Shown piece by piece: positions 61,929-64,000 of a stretch of 64,000 nucleotides of DNA (its first letter is position 1; each line of letters begins with the position of its first letter). Source of the stretch: an uncultured Streptomyces sp. (GTDB taxonomy: Bacteria; Actinomycetota; Actinomycetes; Streptomycetales; Streptomycetaceae). The notes under the pieces were generated by a model, which was given only the letters and a program-made list of their open reading frames with translations, searched no databases and was not told the origin of the DNA. The stretch is from the NCBI RefSeq assembly GCF_947488945.1, contig NZ_CANLBS010000001.1, positions 434,001 to 498,000 of the forward strand, given 5' to 3'. The position numbers and the translations under genes were made by a program.

Positions 61929-62867
61929 GTGAGCCAGACAGCAGCTCCACCGGCCACGGCCGGCGCCGATCCGAACGCCCTCGCCCCGGTCCACGCACCG
62001 GGCGAACTGGCCGCGCTCGCCGCACGCCACCACCTCGGCGTCAGCGGCGCGCGACCGTCCCTGCCCGCGTACGTCCGCCGGCTCTGGGGGCGCCGGCACT
62101 TCATCACGGCGTTCGCCACCGCCAAACTGACCGCGCAGTACAGCGGCGCGAAGCTCGGCCAGATCTGGCAGATCATGACGCCGCTACTCAACGCGACGGT
62201 GTACTACTTCATCTTCGGCGTCCTGATGAACACCCAGCACGGGGTGGACGACTTCGTCCCCTTCCTCGTCACCGGCGTCTTCATCTGGACCTTCACCTCC
62301 AACGCGATCACCGCGGGCACCCGCGCGATCAGCGGCAACCTCGGCCTGGTCCGCGCCCTGCACTTCCCGCGCGCCTCGCTGCCGATCGCCCTCGGCCTCC
62401 AGCAGCTCCAGCAACTGCTCTTCTCGCTGGCCACACTCGTGCTGATCCTCTTCGCCTTCGGCGAGTTCCCGCGGCCCTCCTGGCTGCTGGCGATCCCGGC
62501 CCTGCTGTGCCAGTCGATGTTCTCCATCGGCGTGTCCATGGTCGTGGCCCGGCTCGCCGCCCGCACGCCCGACATCGCACAGCTCATGCCGTTCATCCTG
62601 CGCACCTGGATGTACGCGTCCGGCGTGATGTGGAGCCTCGACTCCCTCGCGTCCAACGACAAGGTGCCGCACGCCGTGACCGTGCTGCTGGACCTCAACC
62701 CGGCGGCGGTCTACATCGACCTGATGCGGTTCGCGCTCATCGAGAGCTTCACCGCCGACCGGCTCCCGCCGCACGTCTGGGCGATCGCGGCCGGCTGGGC
62801 GCTGCTCTGCGGGGTCGGCGGCTTCGTGTTCTTCTGGCAGGCGGAGGAGAGGTACGGACGTGGCTGA
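61929..62867 (+). CDS. ABC-2 type polysaccharide/teichoic acid export permease (TagG/Wzm-like)
   Basis: 312 residues from the GTG at 61929 (the GTG at 61926 is an equal choice). A cytoplasmic head of about 75 residues is followed by six TMs. ABC-2 polysaccharide-export features: QYSGAKLGQIWQIMTPLLNATVYYFIFGV (AKLGQIWQIMTPLL), LVTGVFIWTFTSNAI, NLGLVRALHFPRASLP, RTWMYASGVMWSL and DLNPAAVYIDLMRFA. These permeases flip lipid-linked wall polymers outward. The gene overlaps the ATPase gene by 8 bp, so the pair forms one exporter. The polymer is not known. Confidence 0.93.
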   Translation: MSQTAAPPATAGADPNALAPVHAPGELAALAARHHLGVSGARPSLPAYVRRLWGRRHFITAFATAKLTAQYSGAKLGQIWQIMTPLLNATVYYFIFGVLMNTQHGVDDFVPFLVTGVFIWTFTSNAITAGTRAISGNLGLVRALHFPRASLPIALGLQQLQQLLFSLATLVLILFAFGEFPRPSWLLAIPALLCQSMFSIGVSMVVARLAARTPDIAQLMPFILRTWMYASGVMWSLDSLASNDKVPHAVTVLLDLNPAAVYIDLMRFALIESFTADRLPPHVWAIAAGWALLCGVGGFVFFWQAEERYGRG

Positions 62868-63636
62868 CACGACCGGTGAACGCGTCCCCACGGTGGTCGT
62901 CGACGACGTCCACATCACCTACAAGGTGCACGGCGCCAAGACCGGCAGGGGCAGCGCCACCGCCGCCCTCAGCCGCCTCGCGTCCCGCCGCGCCACCCCC
63001 GGCGCCCGCGAGGTGCACGCCGTCAAGGGCGTCAGCTTCGCCGCGTACAAGGGCGAGGCCATCGGCCTCATCGGTTCCAACGGCTCCGGCAAGTCCACCC
63101 TGCTCAGGGCCGTCGCGGGGCTGCTGCCGCCCACCAAGGGAAAGATCCACACCCAGGGCCAGCCCTCGCTGCTCGGGGTCAACGCGGCGCTGATGGCCGA
63201 CCTCACCGGCGAGCGCAACGTGGTGCTCGGCGGGCTCGCGATGGGCATGAGCCGCAAGGAGATCCGCGAAGCCTACGACGGCATCGTCTCCTTCTCCGGG
63301 ATCAACGAGAAGGGCGACTTCATCAGCCTCCCCATGCGGACCTACTCCTCCGGCATGGGCGCCCGGCTGCGGTTCGCCATCGCCGCCTCCAAAAGCCACG
63401 ACGTGCTGCTGATCGACGAGGCGCTGTCCACCGGCGACGCCCGGTTCCAGAACCGCAGCAAGGACCGGATCAAGGAACTCCGCGAGGAGGCGGGCACCGT
63501 CTTCCTGGTCAGCCACAGCAACCGGTCGATCACCGAGACCTGCGACCGGGCGCTCTGGCTGGAGTCCGGCGTGCTGCGGATGGACGGCCCGGCGCAGGAC
63601 GTCGTCGACGCGTACGAGCGGTTCACCAAGAGGTAG
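62860..63636 (+). CDS. ABC polysaccharide/teichoic acid exporter ATPase (TagH/Wzt-like)
   Basis: 258 residues from the GTG at 62860. An N-terminal extension (about 1-45) with Arg/Ala/Ser-rich sequence is followed by HAVKGVSFAAYKGEAIGLIGSNGSGKST (Walker A GSNGSGKST), a polysaccharide-export-type signature YSSGMGARLRFAIA, Walker B DVLLIDEALSTGD and the switch His in LVSHSNRSI. It is short and lacks the C-terminal carbohydrate-binding domain of Wzt-type proteins, so it is more like TagH/RfbE minimal forms. It energises the upstream permease. Confidence 0.94.
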   Translation: MADTTGERVPTVVVDDVHITYKVHGAKTGRGSATAALSRLASRRATPGAREVHAVKGVSFAAYKGEAIGLIGSNGSGKSTLLRAVAGLLPPTKGKIHTQGQPSLLGVNAALMADLTGERNVVLGGLAMGMSRKEIREAYDGIVSFSGINEKGDFISLPMRTYSSGMGARLRFAIAASKSHDVLLIDEALSTGDARFQNRSKDRIKELREEAGTVFLVSHSNRSITETCDRALWLESGVLRMDGPAQDVVDAYERFTKR

Positions 63637-63656
63637 CCGCACGCGCGGAACGGCAC

Positions 63657-63700
63657 GGGAGGACGGGGTGCGGCCAGATCCGGCCGCACCCCGTCCTCCC
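63657..63700. terminator. Bidirectional hairpin between exporter and glutamate dehydrogenase genes
   Basis: GGGAGGACGGGGTGCGGCC (63657-63675) pairs perfectly with GGCCGCACCCCGTCCTCCC (63682-63700), a 19-bp stem and 6-nt loop, in the gap between the convergent genes. Confidence 0.93.
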
Positions 63701-63709
63701 GTTCGTGCG

Positions 63710-64000
63710 TCAGCCGTGCGTGCGCAGCAGGGTCCGCATCGTCCGCATCGCCACCGACAGGTTGGCCAGGTCGAACGCGTCCGAGCTCTGGATCTCCTCC
63801 AGCGTCGAGCGGGAACGCGACAGGATCGCCGCGTTCTTCTCCTCCCATGCCTTGAACCGCTCCTCCGGCGTCGAGGACCCGTCGCCCGCGGCCAGCACGT
63901 CGGCGGTGAGCGCCGCGTGCGCCGCGAACAGGTCCTCACGGATGGAGGCGCGGGCCATCGACTGCCAGCGGTCGGACCGGGGCAGTTCGATGATCCGGTC
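63710..64000 (-). CDS. NAD-specific glutamate dehydrogenase, C-terminal end only (gene continues beyond the window)
   Basis: 96 residues of the C-terminus. The frame is open through base 64000, so it continues upstream; the ATG at 63958 is internal. The visible part (DRIIELPRSDRWQSMARASIRED, then LTADVLAAGDGSSTPEERF and FDLANLSVAMRTMRTLL) matches the end of the roughly 1600-residue NAD-GDH type of Streptomyces (GDH180 class), which converts glutamate to 2-oxoglutarate. The match is by recollection of the family's C-terminal pattern and by Streptomyces gene order, so moderately sure. Confidence 0.8.
   Translation of the reverse strand, partial: DRIIELPRSDRWQSMARASIREDLFAAHAALTADVLAAGDGSSTPEERFKAWEEKNAAILSRSRSTLEEIQSSDAFDLANLSVAMRTMRTLLRTHG

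Overview
The window is chromosomal DNA of a Streptomyces-like actinobacterium. The signs are very high GC with strong GC bias at third codon positions, many GTG starts and some TTG starts, a tmRNA tag ending in AFALAA, an LAETG (class E) sortase substrate, Streptomyces-type Ser/Thr kinases, and type VII-associated mycosin and WXG proteins. The order murA/hup/malic enzyme/helD ... nnaR/narK2 ... matA/matB/ssrA/smpB/ftsX/ftsE/prfB/pkaB/pkaA, followed by a sugar ABC transporter and the end of an NAD-glutamate dehydrogenase, matches what is known of the Streptomyces core chromosome. This is a housekeeping region with accessory insertions.

Layout. At 1-3.8 kb is an OpuC-type osmoprotectant ABC operon (permease, CBS-ATPase, permease, lipoprotein binder) with 4-8 bp overlaps; its first gene is cut by the window edge. 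At 4-5.6 kb are a PDZ-less Lon-like (S16) peptidase and an IclR regulator. At 6.2-9.7 kb is a three-gene cassette (small helical protein, 765-aa WXG-headed protein, probable lipoprotein) with lower GC at its distal end. At 9.8-13.5 kb are a DEAD/DEAH helicase and an MFS exporter, followed by an isolated tRNA-Cys(GCA). At 13.9-17.4 kb is a satellite type VII secretion operon (mycosin, WXG/PPE-like protein, helical partner). At 17.6-23.8 kb is a xanthine-dehydrogenase-type molybdo-flavoenzyme operon whose 2Fe-2S subunit carries about 750 residues of low-complexity sequence. At 24-26.9 kb are a GH20 hexosaminidase, a DUF3039 protein and a YqgE/AlgH protein.

From 27 to 35.7 kb lie murA, hup (HU), an ACT-domain malic enzyme with a structured-RNA candidate in its upstream region, a HelD-like RNA polymerase factor, a GNAT acetyltransferase and nnaR. 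narK2 follows at 35.8-37.1 kb. At 37.3-41.7 kb are an acyltransferase, matB and matA, a three-gene operon probably making a modified cell-surface glycan. At 42.6-46.6 kb are ssrA (tmRNA), smpB, an S41 protease, ftsX and ftsE. At 47-48.2 kb are a zinc-ribbon membrane protein and a repeat-rich sortase-anchored protein. At 48.5-57 kb are prfB, the kinases pkaB and pkaA, and a divergent FHA-domain protein with a P-loop. At 57.3-61.1 kb is a carbohydrate ABC uptake operon, in which a 38-bp duplication has created a mini-ORF between the two permease genes. At 61.1-63.6 kb a TetR regulator is divergent from a TagGH-like polysaccharide exporter; the shared intergenic region holds twin palindromic operator candidates. 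The window ends in the 3' end of an NAD-glutamate dehydrogenase gene.

The most interesting items are the DUF6571-like WXG cassette (6.2-9.7 kb), the satellite mycosin operon, the structured leader upstream of the malic enzyme, the permease-junction duplication, the MalF-like permease with a large extracytoplasmic insert, and the FHA/P-loop protein beside the two kinases.
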